This document shows, one piece after another, positions 9,418-18,612 of a stretch of DNA of 64,000 bases. The notes under the pieces were generated by a model. That model did no database searches. It saw only the letters and a list, made by a program, of their open reading frames with translations, and was not told the origin of the DNA. The position numbers and the translations under genes were made by a program. Numbering within the stretch: the first letter of the stretch is position 1; every line of letters begins with the position of its first letter. Source of the stretch: Clostridiales bacterium Firm_09 (GTDB taxonomy: Bacteria; Bacillota; Clostridia; Christensenellales; DTU072); contig LVAO01000004.1 of NCBI GenBank assembly GCA_001604065.1, positions 1-64,000 on the forward strand, given 5' to 3'.

Positions 9418-10440
9418 TTATCTGAACTGTCTGAGGATGCGGATGTCATTATCAAACAACAGCCGCATGTCGGGTATGCCGTATCGGATCATGGTAGCCC
9501 GCTCGACACCCATGCCGAATGCAAAGCCGGAGTATTTTTTGCTGTCGATTCCGGAACATTCCAATACGGCGGGATTGACGACACCCGCGCCCAAAAGCTC
9601 AATCCAGCCTGTGCCCTTGCATAATCTGCAACCCTTGCCGCCGCACATCGCGCAGCTCAGATCCACTTCTACGCTGGGTTCGGTAAAAGGGAAAAATGAG
9701 GGGCGAAGGCGGATTTTGGTCTCTTGCGAAAAGAATTTTTTTGCAAACTCTAAAAGAATCCCCGTCAGGTCGCTCAACGTCACATGTTCGTCAATGACAA
9801 GCCCCTCCACCTGCTGGAACATGGGACTGTGTGTCGCGTCGTCATCCGGACGGTAGACTTTACCGGGACAAATGATGCGGATAGGAGGTTTCTGGGTCTC
9901 CATCACATGCACCTGCACGGCAGAGGTCTGCGTGCGGAGCAGGATTTTATCATTGATATAAAATGTGTCCGCGCTGTCGCGCGAAGGATGATCGGCCGGA
10001 ATATTGAGCGCGGTGAAGTTGTAGTATTCATAATCGATTTCGGGACCGTCCTTGATTTCGAAACCCATGCCGGTAAAAATATTGATGATATCATTCTTGA
10101 CAACAGACAGCGGATGCAGAGCGCCATACTCCGTATATGGCTTAGAAAGCGTGACATCCAATGTTTCTTTGGCAATCCGGAGCTCTCTTTCTTTTTTTGC
10201 CAGGTTTTCTTCTGCCATTGCAAATGCCGCTTCCAGTTCTGCGCGGATATCGTTAAGAAGCTTGCCTGCCGCGGGTTTTTCGGCCGGAGGCACATTCTTT
10301 AGCTCTCTCAAAAGCAGCGTCAGCGCGCCGCTTTTGCCGAGAAAGCGCACTTTGGCTTCGCCGAGCTTTTGTGAGTTTGCCGCTTCCGAAATCGCGGCGG
10401 CACACTCCCGTCTGATAGATGAAATCTCTTTTTCCAACAT
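9418..10440 (-). CDS. pheS: Phenylalanyl-tRNA synthetase alpha subunit
   Basis: Catalytic subunit of PheRS. A helical coiled-coil N-terminus (about 1-90) binds tRNA. The class II catalytic domain shows motif 2 around MFQQVEGL and motif 3 around GMGVERATMIRYG. A Cys-rich insert (CAMCGGKGCRLCKGTGW) is present, as in many bacterial PheS proteins. The ATG at 10440 follows the ribosome binding site GGGAGAAAG. It is the first gene of its operon, with a strong promoter about 35 bases upstream of the start. Confidence 0.97.
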   Translation of the reverse strand: MLEKEISSIRRECAAAISEAANSQKLGEAKVRFLGKSGALTLLLRELKNVPPAEKPAAGKLLNDIRAELEAAFAMAEENLAKKERELRIAKETLDVTLSKPYTEYGALHPLSVVKNDIINIFTGMGFEIKDGPEIDYEYYNFTALNIPADHPSRDSADTFYINDKILLRTQTSAVQVHVMETQKPPIRIICPGKVYRPDDDATHSPMFQQVEGLVIDEHVTLSDLTGILLEFAKKFFSQETKIRLRPSFFPFTEPSVEVDLSCAMCGGKGCRLCKGTGWIELLGAGVVNPAVLECSGIDSKKYSGFAFGMGVERATMIRYGIPDMRLLFDNDIRILRQFR

Positions 10441-10473
10441 GATCTTTCTCCCGATGTGAGATGAATTGCATCA

Positions 10474-10502
10474 ATTATATCACTCAGGGAAACAATTGGC
10501 AA
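10474..10502 (-). promoter_or_regulatory. Sigma-A promoter of the pheST-mutS2-iscS-thiI operon
   Basis: The -35 TTGCCA (10497-10502), a 17-base spacer and a perfect -10 TATAAT (10474-10479). The predicted start near 10467 leaves a leader of only about 27 bases before the pheS ATG. That is far too short for the T-box that often controls pheST in Firmicutes. Confidence 0.8.
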
Positions 10503-10565
10503 ATCAATACCAATAGTATGGCAGATTGAAGCCGATCAAAAACCAGAATAAAGCGGATTGGGGCG

Positions 10566-11249
10566 TCAGTTGTTGAGCGAAAGAATATCAAAGATGCTGT
10601 TGCTCAAATCATCCGTCTGCATGCCGCCGATATAAGTATCCGGCACGCGTCCGACGATGATATCTTCGGCTATAATGATATCCGTCATAATGATGCAGTC
10701 TTTCGCCTTCAGAGGAATGACAAGATTGACCTTAGCCGCAACACGGAGAAGCAGTCTGTGAATGGTCTGATTGATGCCTTTGTTATAATAAAACGAATCC
10801 CATTGGGTAACGGCGTTTCCGATCGGCATGATATTTATTTTTAAGACCGGGCCTCTATCGGCAAGAACCGAACTGCCCAAAAAAGCGCCGACATGCAGGT
10901 CAATCTGCATATCTTTCAGATCATTGAGCGCGTCCTGTATCTCTATCTGGGCAAACGCCATCAGCTGATTGATGCTTGCGGTATTGGCTTTTATCAGAAC
11001 AACTTCGCCATCGTTATTTTTTTCATAAGTATAAAAATCTTCATAAAAAGACCGAAGCTCCAGAATGCGCTTGATGGCCTGATTGATGATATTATTGACA
11101 TAATTTTCGGCCTGAACTTCAGAAATTTCTACTATAAGTGGATAAGAAATGCGGTTGAAATAAGTATAAATACCGGCCAGCACGGCCAGAACCAATATGA
11201 CAGTCAAAATTTTTTTGCATTTTTTTTTGTCAATAACCGATATCAGCAT
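10566..11249 (-). CDS. yunB: Sporulation protein YunB
   Basis: YunB is needed for full sporulation in Bacillus and is made in the mother cell; its biochemical role is unknown. The protein has one N-terminal membrane segment (about 13-30) and the family hallmarks: an early EVQAENYVNNIINQAI stretch, NTASINQL, GRGP-like DRGPVLKI, GINQTIHRLLL, and the C-terminal AEDIIVGRVPDTY. At 227 residues it is of normal length. The only ATG near the start has no visible Shine-Dalgarno, so the start is less certain. It lies 35 bases downstream of the endonuclease IV-like gene at the end of the nusA/infB cluster. Its presence implies a spore-forming lineage. Confidence 0.85.
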   Translation of the reverse strand: MLISVIDKKKCKKILTVILVLAVLAGIYTYFNRISYPLIVEISEVQAENYVNNIINQAIKRILELRSFYEDFYTYEKNNDGEVVLIKANTASINQLMAFAQIEIQDALNDLKDMQIDLHVGAFLGSSVLADRGPVLKINIMPIGNAVTQWDSFYYNKGINQTIHRLLLRVAAKVNLVIPLKAKDCIIMTDIIIAEDIIVGRVPDTYIGGMQTDDLSNSIFDILSLNN

Positions 11250-11284
11250 ACATATAATATATGCTCGTTTTGCACGGAATGAAA

Positions 11285-12160
11285 CTAAACCAGGACAGAA
11301 TCTTTTTTTGCAAGCTCTTCTTGAAAGATTTGTTTCATTTCAATGGCATCCTCTGCCTGCGTCCCGTCCGATTCGCTTATAATATAGGGCGAAAAACCGT
11401 AGCCTGCAAGAACTTCGGCAAGCGGACGGAATTCCGGGCCGTACTTGGTATCCTCGAATGTAAGATGATACAGTTCGCCTTTTGCGCCATAGGATATCTT
11501 GCTGAAGTGGATGTGCATTCGGTCAACTTTTTCATAAGGCAGATTATCAAGCATCTTGCAAATTATAGTATTATAATTTGCAGCACTTTTTAGAATACCT
11601 TGTTCTCTCGCATTGATATGTCCGAAATCGATGCAGGGAAAAAACATCTCTGACAATCCGCATAACTCTATCACCTCATCCACAGTGCCTATCTGCCCCA
11701 GTTTGCCCATGGTTTCGATGCAAATCTTGATTCTTCCCGCGTATTCGGAGTCATTCAAAGCATGCGCCAGCTCGGTGAAATTCTTTTTTGTATAGGCAAA
11801 GGCTTCTTCGCGGGAGAGTTTGCCCTGGCTTGCCGGATGAACAACGACTCTGTTGCCTCCGAACTGTACGACTTTGCGTATGCTCTGATGAATATAACCG
11901 ATGGATTTGCCGATATTGTCTTCTTCGGTATTTGCAAAATTGATATAATACGGAGCATGCGCAGTCAATTCGATTCCTGCTTCGGCAAATTTTTTTCCGA
12001 TGGCAAGTGCGGTTTCTGAAGGCAGCGTTACGCCACGGCCGAAGGAATATTCAAAAACATCAATCCCGCGTTGTTTGCACCATAGGGCTGCTTCTTGCGT
12101 ATTGGTGTGACCTTCTGCATAAAAACTGCTGCTGTTGCCCGCCACGCCGAATTTAATCAC
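11285..12160 (-). CDS. Endonuclease IV-like TIM-barrel protein (AP endonuclease 2 superfamily)
   Basis: A metal-binding TIM barrel of the Nfo/xylose-isomerase-like fold. The ligand pattern of endonuclease IV is recognisable in order: HAPYYIN, VVVHPAS, CIETMGK, CIDFGHINA, MHIHFSK and ISESDG. It may therefore cleave abasic sites, but the sequence between motifs is divergent from classical Nfo, so another hydrolase or isomerase activity cannot be excluded. I choose the GTG at 12160, which has a strong ribosome binding site (GAGGAGG, about seven bases away). It overlaps the ribF stop by eight bases and gives 291 residues. An ATG-initiated extension upstream lies inside ribF and is unlikely. Confidence 0.8.
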   Translation of the reverse strand: MIKFGVAGNSSSFYAEGHTNTQEAALWCKQRGIDVFEYSFGRGVTLPSETALAIGKKFAEAGIELTAHAPYYINFANTEEDNIGKSIGYIHQSIRKVVQFGGNRVVVHPASQGKLSREEAFAYTKKNFTELAHALNDSEYAGRIKICIETMGKLGQIGTVDEVIELCGLSEMFFPCIDFGHINAREQGILKSAANYNTIICKMLDNLPYEKVDRMHIHFSKISYGAKGELYHLTFEDTKYGPEFRPLAEVLAGYGFSPYIISESDGTQAEDAIEMKQIFQEELAKKDSVLV

Positions 12161-13025
12161 GCAATACCTCCTCAATGTCTTTTTCGATCTGGCGCCTGAG
12201 CGCCGCGGCGTTCGCAAAACGGACGATTTCTCGTATTTTTTTAGAAAAAATGACGGTAATTTCTTTGCCATACAGATTGCCGCTGTAATCCAGAATCAAA
12301 GTTTCGATTGTGGGCTTGTCCATGTCAAAGGTGGGCTGTCCTCCCACATTCGTCAGCGAACGGTACCGCACGCCTTCTGCTTCGGTCACGGTCTGATAGA
12401 CGCCATAAGCGGGAAGCAGTTTCTCACGCATAATGTCCAGATTGGCAGTCGGAATGCCGAATTTACTGCCGTCGCCCCTGCCATGCACCACAGCGCCTGC
12501 GCAAAAATACTCCTTTCCCAATAAGCGGTTCGCTTCGGGAATATTGCCCTCCGAAAGCAGTCTGCGGATGGCGCGGCTGGAAACCTTGTTGCCGTCCTCT
12601 GTCATAAATGTCTTTGCAGTATGTAAAGAGATGCCGGATTCTTCACAGAAACGCTTCAGATCCGTGCAATTGCAAGAAGCGCCGCATCCGAATGTATAAT
12701 CCTCTCCGCATACAATGTCCGTGACATCGCCCGCACCGACAAGTTCTCGAAAAAAATCTATGCCGCTTTGTGCAAAACGTTCCTGAGTCGACTCAAAGAC
12801 TCTGATGCATGGGACACCCAATTCCGCCAGAAGCATGCGCCTTTCTTTAAGGGTATAGATTTCTTTTATTTCATTTTTTTTCAATTGGTCAAAAAAGGCG
12901 TCATCAAATGTTGAAACGCATAATTGTGCTCCCGTCTTGTTTGCGATTTCCTGAGCCTCCGCAATCAAGGCGCGGTGGCCGATATGAATGCTGTCAAAAA
13001 AACCTAAAGCGAGAACCTTTTTCAT
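12153..13025 (-). CDS. ribF: Bifunctional riboflavin kinase/FAD synthetase
   Basis: Phosphorylates riboflavin to FMN and adenylates it to FAD. The N-terminal nucleotidyltransferase shows GFFDSIHIGHRALI (residues 8-21), and the C-terminal flavokinase shows GRGDGSKFGIPTANL. The length of 290 residues is close to the family norm. It begins one base before the end of truB, a frequent pairing in Firmicutes. The flavin made here would also feed ApbE-type flavinylation encoded elsewhere in the window; that link is inference. Confidence 0.95.
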   Translation of the reverse strand: MKKVLALGFFDSIHIGHRALIAEAQEIANKTGAQLCVSTFDDAFFDQLKKNEIKEIYTLKERRMLLAELGVPCIRVFESTQERFAQSGIDFFRELVGAGDVTDIVCGEDYTFGCGASCNCTDLKRFCEESGISLHTAKTFMTEDGNKVSSRAIRRLLSEGNIPEANRLLGKEYFCAGAVVHGRGDGSKFGIPTANLDIMREKLLPAYGVYQTVTEAEGVRYRSLTNVGGQPTFDMDKPTIETLILDYSGNLYGKEITVIFSKKIREIVRFANAAALRRQIEKDIEEVLRD

Positions 13026-13026
13026 A

Positions 13027-13899
13027 TTATATCAACCTTGTCCTGACGTTCAGTACGCCATTATCATTAAAAGCTATGCCGATCAGTTTGTCTTCTATAT
13101 ACAGAGCGAATGGATTGTCCGGCATTCCCTCCGCGCATACTTTTATGCCGTTCAGAATCTTTGCAGATAGCTTCGGAGGTGCGTTGAACCGCGGAAACAT
13201 TCTGCAGGCTTCTTCCAACGTGACCAGTTTGTCCGAAATTCCTTCTTCTTCCAATTGCATCAAGGTATAAGCATGGTCCAGGGTAAACATGCCGCTTTGT
13301 TCTCTGCGGATGTAACGCATATATCCGTACGTACCGACGGCCGCAGCCATGTCGCGCACTATACTGCGTATGTACGTGCCCCCTCCGCATGTGATGCGAA
13401 AAGAAAATACGCCCTTTCCGATTTCTTCAAGTAAATCTATCGAATGAATTTCTACCTTTTCCGGCTTGAGCAAAACATTTTCGCCTTTGCGCGCCAGTTT
13501 ATACGCACGTTCTCCGCCAATGACTTTGGCACTGAATGCGGGTGGAATCTGATCCACCTTGCCTGTCAGAGACGGCAGGACAGCGAGAATGCTGTTTTTG
13601 TCGGGAACAACGCCGCATGCATGAATCACCTTGCCGGATGCGTCCAACGTATCCGTTTCACTACCGAAGACAAACTCCGTATAATATACTTTTGTTTTAT
13701 CCGAAAAATACTCAAAAAGGCGCGTGGCTCGGCCCAATGCGACAGGCAATACACCTTCTCCATCGGGATCCAATGTACCCATATGTCCGATTTTAGAAAA
13801 TTCCTCACCGGAAGCGCGCAGAAGATGTCTGAGTCTTGCCACTGCTTGAAAGGAGGTCATTCCTCCCGTTTTGTTCAGATTGATGAATCCGTTGAGCAT
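13027..13899 (-). CDS. truB: tRNA pseudouridine-55 synthase
   Basis: Isomerises U55 in the T loop of tRNA. The catalytic motif is HMGTLDPDGEGVLP with the nucleophilic Asp in LDP, preceded by the N-terminal NLNKTGGMTSFQAV. GGTYIRSIVRDMA and a PUA-like C-terminus are also present. At 290 residues it is of usual length. Its ATG lies inside the end of nrnA (25-base overlap). Confidence 0.95.
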   Translation of the reverse strand: MLNGFINLNKTGGMTSFQAVARLRHLLRASGEEFSKIGHMGTLDPDGEGVLPVALGRATRLFEYFSDKTKVYYTEFVFGSETDTLDASGKVIHACGVVPDKNSILAVLPSLTGKVDQIPPAFSAKVIGGERAYKLARKGENVLLKPEKVEIHSIDLLEEIGKGVFSFRITCGGGTYIRSIVRDMAAAVGTYGYMRYIRREQSGMFTLDHAYTLMQLEEEGISDKLVTLEEACRMFPRFNAPPKLSAKILNGIKVCAEGMPDNPFALYIEDKLIGIAFNDNGVLNVRTRLI

Positions 13900-14876
13900 G
13901 CCGCGCCCCCGCCGGCTTTCAATGCCGTTTCGCAGGTTTCCAGAAGCTTTTTTATACCCTCCTGATAATCACCGAAGATTCTGCATCCGCTTGCATTGAA
14001 ATGTCCCCCGCCTCCGAAGACGCCCGCAATCGCACCGGCGTCTATGCCGTCCTTGGTGCGGATGCCTACTTTGTATACGCCGGGCTCCGCCTGAGAAACA
14101 GATACAGCAATCTTGACCTCAACAATGTCAATCACTTTATTGATAATGCCTTCGGTATCCTCCAAAGATGTTCCTGTCGCGGCAAAATCCTCCTCCGAAA
14201 AGGTAATGATGCCGACACGGTTATCGAAATAAAATTGGGTTTTGGACAAAACAAGATTGGTCAGACGGAAAACGGATAATTTTACATCCTTAGTCAATTT
14301 GCGGTTGAGGGTATAGATATCGACGCCGTATTCCGCAAGCTCCGAAGCGATGCGCATGGTTTCCGACGTAGTAGACTGGTAGGTCATTGCGCCCGAATCC
14401 GTGATAAGTCCGGCATACAGAAGTGTGGCGACATTATAATCGATATATTTTTTGTCGAATTCCTTGAAAAGTTTATAAAGAATCTGTGTTGTCGAAGCGG
14501 CCTTAGGCTCCAGTATCATTGTTTCGACAAAAGGTGTATTGTTGAGATGATGGTCAATGCAAATCCGGTCGTCGCTTTTCAGAAATTTCTTATAAGACTG
14601 CGGACCCAGTCGTGAGGGAGCCGCACAATCAACGGCGATGGCAAGATCATACGACTTGAGTGAATCGCGGTTGATGACCTCCGTATAAGGCAAAAAACGC
14701 AGATTGTCCTTGAACTTGTTTCCTTCTTCTACAAAACAGTGGACAATCTTGCCCGCATTGGTAAGAAAGGCATAAACGGCAAGCGAAGAAGAAACACAAT
14801 CGCCGTCGGGATTGATATGCATGAATACCGAAACAGTATGCGCTGCATGAATTTTTTTGATTGCGGTCTCGTACAT
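13875..14876 (-). CDS. nrnA: DHH/DHHA1 phosphoesterase, NrnA-type nanoRNase/pAp phosphatase
   Basis: Degrades very short RNAs and dephosphorylates pAp, or a related dinucleotide. The DHH domain shows HINPDGDC near residue 20, a VDCAAPSRLG stretch and the signature DHH in CIDHHLNN. The DHHA1 domain has the GGGGHFNASG motif. I choose the ATG at 14876, which has an AAAGGA ribosome binding site and gives 333 residues. The 39-residue extension upstream overlaps rbfA and lacks any such site. Placement between rbfA and truB is classical in Firmicutes. Confidence 0.9.
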   Translation of the reverse strand: MYETAIKKIHAAHTVSVFMHINPDGDCVSSSLAVYAFLTNAGKIVHCFVEEGNKFKDNLRFLPYTEVINRDSLKSYDLAIAVDCAAPSRLGPQSYKKFLKSDDRICIDHHLNNTPFVETMILEPKAASTTQILYKLFKEFDKKYIDYNVATLLYAGLITDSGAMTYQSTTSETMRIASELAEYGVDIYTLNRKLTKDVKLSVFRLTNLVLSKTQFYFDNRVGIITFSEEDFAATGTSLEDTEGIINKVIDIVEVKIAVSVSQAEPGVYKVGIRTKDGIDAGAIAGVFGGGGHFNASGCRIFGDYQEGIKKLLETCETALKAGGGAACSTDSSI

Positions 14877-14895
14877 GGTTTCCTTTATAAACAGA

Positions 14896-15279
14896 TTATT
14901 TATTTTCGTCAACGGGAGCCGTTGTTTCTTCGGGCGGAAGATGGAGATCTTTGAGAATCTTATCGATTTTGTATCCGTATTCAAAGCTGTCATCCAGTTC
15001 GAACATCAGTTCCGGCACCGTGCGGATACGCAGTCTGGCCGAAAGTGAGCTTCTCAAAAATCCCGCGCAGGAGCGAAGCGTCTTGAGTACGGTTGTTTTG
15101 TCCGGATCCATAATGCTGACAAACACCTTTGCGTATCGGAGATCCTGCGTTGTCTTCACTTTGGTGACGCCGATCATCGCACCTTCAAGGCGCGGGTCCT
15201 TGACGCCATAATTCAGAAGCATTGACAGCTCCTTCTGAATTTCGGCATCCACCCTTTCTGTTTTGATGTTTTTCGTCAT
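14896..15279 (-). CDS. rbfA: Ribosome-binding factor A
   Basis: Small KH-like protein that binds immature 30S subunits during cold adaptation and 16S processing. Family signatures include ERVDAEIQKELSMLL near the start, KDPRL, and YAKVFVSIM, with a RIRTVPELMFELDDS segment. It is 127 residues long and lies 20 bases after infB, its usual neighbour. Confidence 0.94.
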   Translation of the reverse strand: MTKNIKTERVDAEIQKELSMLLNYGVKDPRLEGAMIGVTKVKTTQDLRYAKVFVSIMDPDKTTVLKTLRSCAGFLRSSLSARLRIRTVPELMFELDDSFEYGYKIDKILKDLHLPPEETTAPVDENK

Positions 15280-15299
15280 CTTACTTCCTCATACAGAAT

Positions 15300-18053
15300 T
15301 CATTGTTCTTTGATCGTACTGAAGGATTCGATGATATCGCCTTCCTTCAAATCGTTGAAATTGTCCAAACCGATACCGCACTCAAAGCCGGAAGTCACCT
15401 CTTTTACGTCATCCTTCAGACGTTTTAAGGAAGAAATCATGGTATCACAGACAACCGTATTGTCACGAAGCACTCTGGCGTTTGCATTGCGGACGATTTT
15501 TCCGTCTTTGACCATACATCCGCCGATGGTGCCGACACCGCTGATTTTATAAATGACGCGGACTTCAGCCCTGCCGATATACTGCTCGCGGAACTTGGGA
15601 GCAAGCATGCCTTTTATGGCATTTGTGACATCGTCGATCGCATCATAGATAATCCGGTAAAGCCGGATGTCCACATTATTCTGTTCGGCGAGCAATTTTG
15701 CATTGCTGTCCGGACGCACATTGAACCCGATGATGATTGATTTGGTCATGTCCGCAAGCAGCACGTCAGATTCATTGATGGCGCCCGCAACGGCATGAAC
15801 AACATTGACCTTGACCTCTTCGTTGGAAAGCTTGAGCAGGGATTCTTTGATGGCCTCGACAGAACCCTGCACATCGGCTTTAATTATAAGGTTCAGGGTT
15901 TTCAGCTTGCCTTCCGCAATGATTTTTGACATATCCTCCAAAGATATCTTGCCCATGCCGTCCTTTTGCACTTTTAGCTTGGCTTGCCGCTCGTCCGCAA
16001 TCTGCTTCAGGAATTTTTCGTCGCTGACAACCATCAACTGATCGCCAGCATCCGGCACTTCCTGCAAACCGAGAACAGAAACCGCCATAGACGGCCCGGC
16101 TTTTGCAACGTTCCGGCCCTTGTCATCCTGCATCGCGCGAATTTTGCCGGTTACGGAGCCTGCGACAACAAGGTCCGATATCTTTAATGTGCCGTTCTGC
16201 ACAAGAACCGTGGCAACAGGGCCTTTGCCTTTATCCAATCTGGCTTCGATTATGGTACCCTTGGCCGAGCGGTTGGGATTGGCCTTCAGTTCAAGAATTT
16301 CGGCAGATACCAGAATGGTATCCAGAAGGTCCGGTATGCCTTGACCGGTTTTTGCAGAAACTTTGACTACGGGGATGTTGCCACCCCAATCCTCCGGAAC
16401 CAATCCCTGTTCTGTCAGTTGGGTCAATACTCTGTCCGGATCAGCCCCCGCTTTGTCAATCTTATTGACTGCAACGATGATGCCCACTTTGGCAGCCTTT
16501 GCATGGTTGATTGCCTCAATCGTCTGGGGCATAATACCGTCATCTGCGGCAACGACAATAACAACGATATCGGTTACATTGGCACCTCTTGCCCTCATCG
16601 CAGTAAAGGCTTCGTGGCCCGGAGTATCCAGGAAGGTGATGGGCGAACCGTTAATCACAACGGTATACGCGCCGATATGCTGTGTAATCCCGCCGGCTTC
16701 TCCGGCGGCGACATTTGCCTTGCGGATATAGTCCAGAATTGATGTCTTGCCGTGGTCAACGTGACCCATAATGGTGACAATGGGCGGACGCGGCTTCAGT
16801 TCTTTATCATCATCAACGGACTCCTGAACATGCTGCGCAATCAGTTTTTCTTCTGATGTTTCGGTACGTTGCAGTTCGAGCGTGACGCCCAGTTCTCCGG
16901 AGACAAGGTCTGCCGTATCATAATCGATGGTATCATTGATTGTTTTTATTATGCCCAGAAGGAAAAGTTTTTTGATGATTTCGACACCAGTTTTGCCAAT
17001 CTTTTCACTGAGCTCCTTGATTGTGATATGATCCGAAGTCAAAACAGCGTGGTCAATCACTGTAGCGGTCTGAGGTACAAACTGCTGCTGCTTCTTTTTA
17101 TCGCTGACCTTGCGGGTGCGGATAATTCGGGTATTTTCGTTGCCATACTCATCAAAGGTCATGTATTCTTCAGGCTGCTCAAACCCTTTTTTAATCAACT
17201 TCTTTTTGCTGAGACCTTTCTTGTCCATATCGGAATTGGCAGCGACAGCCGAAGAATGAGTCTTATCCTGACCTTTTTTCTTTGCCCATTCTTTTGCGGT
17301 TATGTCGGGAAGAACAGGAGGCAGGACTGCGGGTCGTTGCCCGAATGCCGGACGGGACGGATATCCTGCACCGGTTCCGGGACGGGCGGCTGTATTGCCG
17401 GATGTGCTTCCGGCTTTCGAACCGGATAAAGGACGCGCAGCGGAGGAAGCAGATGCATTATTCTTTTTTTGTCTGTTTTCTTCTACGGGCGGCACATAAA
17501 TGCGTATAACGGGTTTTTCTATCACCGGTTTTTTGGCCTTGGCAAAGAGAGGCGCATGAATCTGCTGACGGATTTTGTCTTCGATCTGAGAAGAAGACGT
17601 TGGTTCCGGGACAGATTCTGCGGGTTTCTCTTCTGTTTTTTGTTGTGCGGCGGTTGGAACGGGATTCTCTGTCCGCGCCACCGTTTCGGCAGGCTTTTCT
17701 TCCGGCGCAGGCAAGGATACCGATGCTTCGGGCATCTGCACAGGGGCTTCTACTTTTTTCTGAGGTTTGAGAATCAAGGGCTCTTCCAATGCTTTTTTAA
17801 TGAGTTCCTCATTTTCTTTCAACTGGCGTTCTTTCTCCTGCTGAAGGCGAATACGTTCGTTTTCCCTCTCTTCCCGTTCCCGTTTTTCTTGATAAAGAAC
17901 CTCTTTTTTCGCCGAAAGACGTTTTAGAACGTCTTCAATACGTTTCCGCTGCGCCGAGATCGCATTCTGAATCTGCGGAATATGCTCCGTTGCAAAACTC
18001 CCGATGGTTTTGATGCTGCCGAGAGAGTTGTCTGATCTTTTGGGTTCACTCAT
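15300..18053 (-). CDS. infB: Translation initiation factor IF-2
   Basis: GTPase that brings initiator tRNA to the 30S subunit. A long, low-complexity N-terminus (about 1-290) is rich in Lys, Glu, Pro and Ala and includes a coiled-coil stretch around 50-90. The IF2-N subdomain follows. The G domain shows GHVDHGKTS (G1), DTPGHEAF (G3) and NKIDK (G4), followed by domains II-IV with [10 protein letters not shown]. The 917-residue length fits Clostridia. The ATG overlaps the ylxQ stop as ATGA. Confidence 0.97.
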   Translation of the reverse strand: MSEPKRSDNSLGSIKTIGSFATEHIPQIQNAISAQRKRIEDVLKRLSAKKEVLYQEKREREERENERIRLQQEKERQLKENEELIKKALEEPLILKPQKKVEAPVQMPEASVSLPAPEEKPAETVARTENPVPTAAQQKTEEKPAESVPEPTSSSQIEDKIRQQIHAPLFAKAKKPVIEKPVIRIYVPPVEENRQKKNNASASSAARPLSGSKAGSTSGNTAARPGTGAGYPSRPAFGQRPAVLPPVLPDITAKEWAKKKGQDKTHSSAVAANSDMDKKGLSKKKLIKKGFEQPEEYMTFDEYGNENTRIIRTRKVSDKKKQQQFVPQTATVIDHAVLTSDHITIKELSEKIGKTGVEIIKKLFLLGIIKTINDTIDYDTADLVSGELGVTLELQRTETSEEKLIAQHVQESVDDDKELKPRPPIVTIMGHVDHGKTSILDYIRKANVAAGEAGGITQHIGAYTVVINGSPITFLDTPGHEAFTAMRARGANVTDIVVIVVAADDGIMPQTIEAINHAKAAKVGIIVAVNKIDKAGADPDRVLTQLTEQGLVPEDWGGNIPVVKVSAKTGQGIPDLLDTILVSAEILELKANPNRSAKGTIIEARLDKGKGPVATVLVQNGTLKISDLVVAGSVTGKIRAMQDDKGRNVAKAGPSMAVSVLGLQEVPDAGDQLMVVSDEKFLKQIADERQAKLKVQKDGMGKISLEDMSKIIAEGKLKTLNLIIKADVQGSVEAIKESLLKLSNEEVKVNVVHAVAGAINESDVLLADMTKSIIIGFNVRPDSNAKLLAEQNNVDIRLYRIIYDAIDDVTNAIKGMLAPKFREQYIGRAEVRVIYKISGVGTIGGCMVKDGKIVRNANARVLRDNTVVCDTMISSLKRLKDDVKEVTSGFECGIGLDNFNDLKEGDIIESFSTIKEQ

Positions 18054-18376
18054 GAATTGCTATTCTCCTTCATGCTGTCTGTTGTCAGATTAATGATTGC
18101 TTTTGCAAGGTTCGGCTCGCTTATCCCGATGGCCTTGCAGGACGGCTTGGAAATATGCTTGCCAAGCTCGGCTATTTCTATCAGCGGTATCCGCAGTGCA
18201 AGACATCTTGCATCCAGTTTCTTCCGCGCATTGGGACTCAGCGCAGGGTCCGCGAGGACAAGTCTTATTCTGCGGACGAAGATTCCATCCGTGCCGATGA
18301 CTGCTTTGCCCGCCCGGATGGCAAGTCCCGTATACGCAGCAATTTTATTGATTGCTTCTTGCGGCAAGCCGCTCAT
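18050..18376 (-). CDS. ylxQ: YlxQ, L7Ae/L30e-type RNA-binding protein
   Basis: A 108-residue member of the L7Ae/L30e/Gadd45 family encoded between nusA and infB in Firmicutes. Visible features are the N-terminal AYTGLAIRAGKAVIGTDG motif (about 14-31) and RLVLADPALSPNARKKL (about 38-54). Family members bind kink-turn RNA. Since an OLE RNA is encoded 9 kb away and that RNA class uses an L7Ae-like partner, this protein is a possible but unproven partner. Its start overlaps ylxR by 32 bases and has a GAGGAAG ribosome binding site. Confidence 0.85.
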   Translation of the reverse strand: MSGLPQEAINKIAAYTGLAIRAGKAVIGTDGIFVRRIRLVLADPALSPNARKKLDARCLALRIPLIEIAELGKHISKPSCKAIGISEPNLAKAIINLTTDSMKENSNS

Positions 18377-18608
18377 AGACTTCCTCTTTCACGTTTGTTT
18401 TGAAACTGCGGTTTGCACCTTTTTTTTTGATGAAAGACCTGATGCAATCTCCCTCTTTGCAAACGTAGCAGCCTCTCCCCTGCGCTTTACCGGATTCGTC
18501 CACCTCGATGTTTCCGTCCGCATATTTTACAATGCGCAGAAGCTCCGCCTTCGGAAGCCTTTTATGGCATACCGTGCAACTTCTGAGAGGAATCCAGCCT
18601 TTGCTCAT
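18345..18608 (-). CDS. ylxR: YlxR family RNase P modulator
   Basis: Small basic DUF448 protein always found beside nusA; in Bacillus it influences RNase P and sugar-responsive gene expression. The family signature is seen as RSCTVCHKRLPKAELLRIV near the N-terminus and GKAQGRGCYVCKEGDC in the middle. I start it at the ATG at 18608, five bases after the nusA stop, giving 87 residues. A longer reading overlapping nusA has no support. Confidence 0.9.
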   Translation of the reverse strand: MSKGWIPLRSCTVCHKRLPKAELLRIVKYADGNIEVDESGKAQGRGCYVCKEGDCIRSFIKKKGANRSFKTNVKEEVYERLAARSNQ

Positions 18609-18612
18609 ATTC

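Noticed and set aside
11250-11285. Sigma-E promoter for yunB (CATATATT with a CAT-containing -35)
   Set aside because: The -10 is reasonable, but the -35 cannot be aligned to the consensus at a proper distance, so I did not list it.
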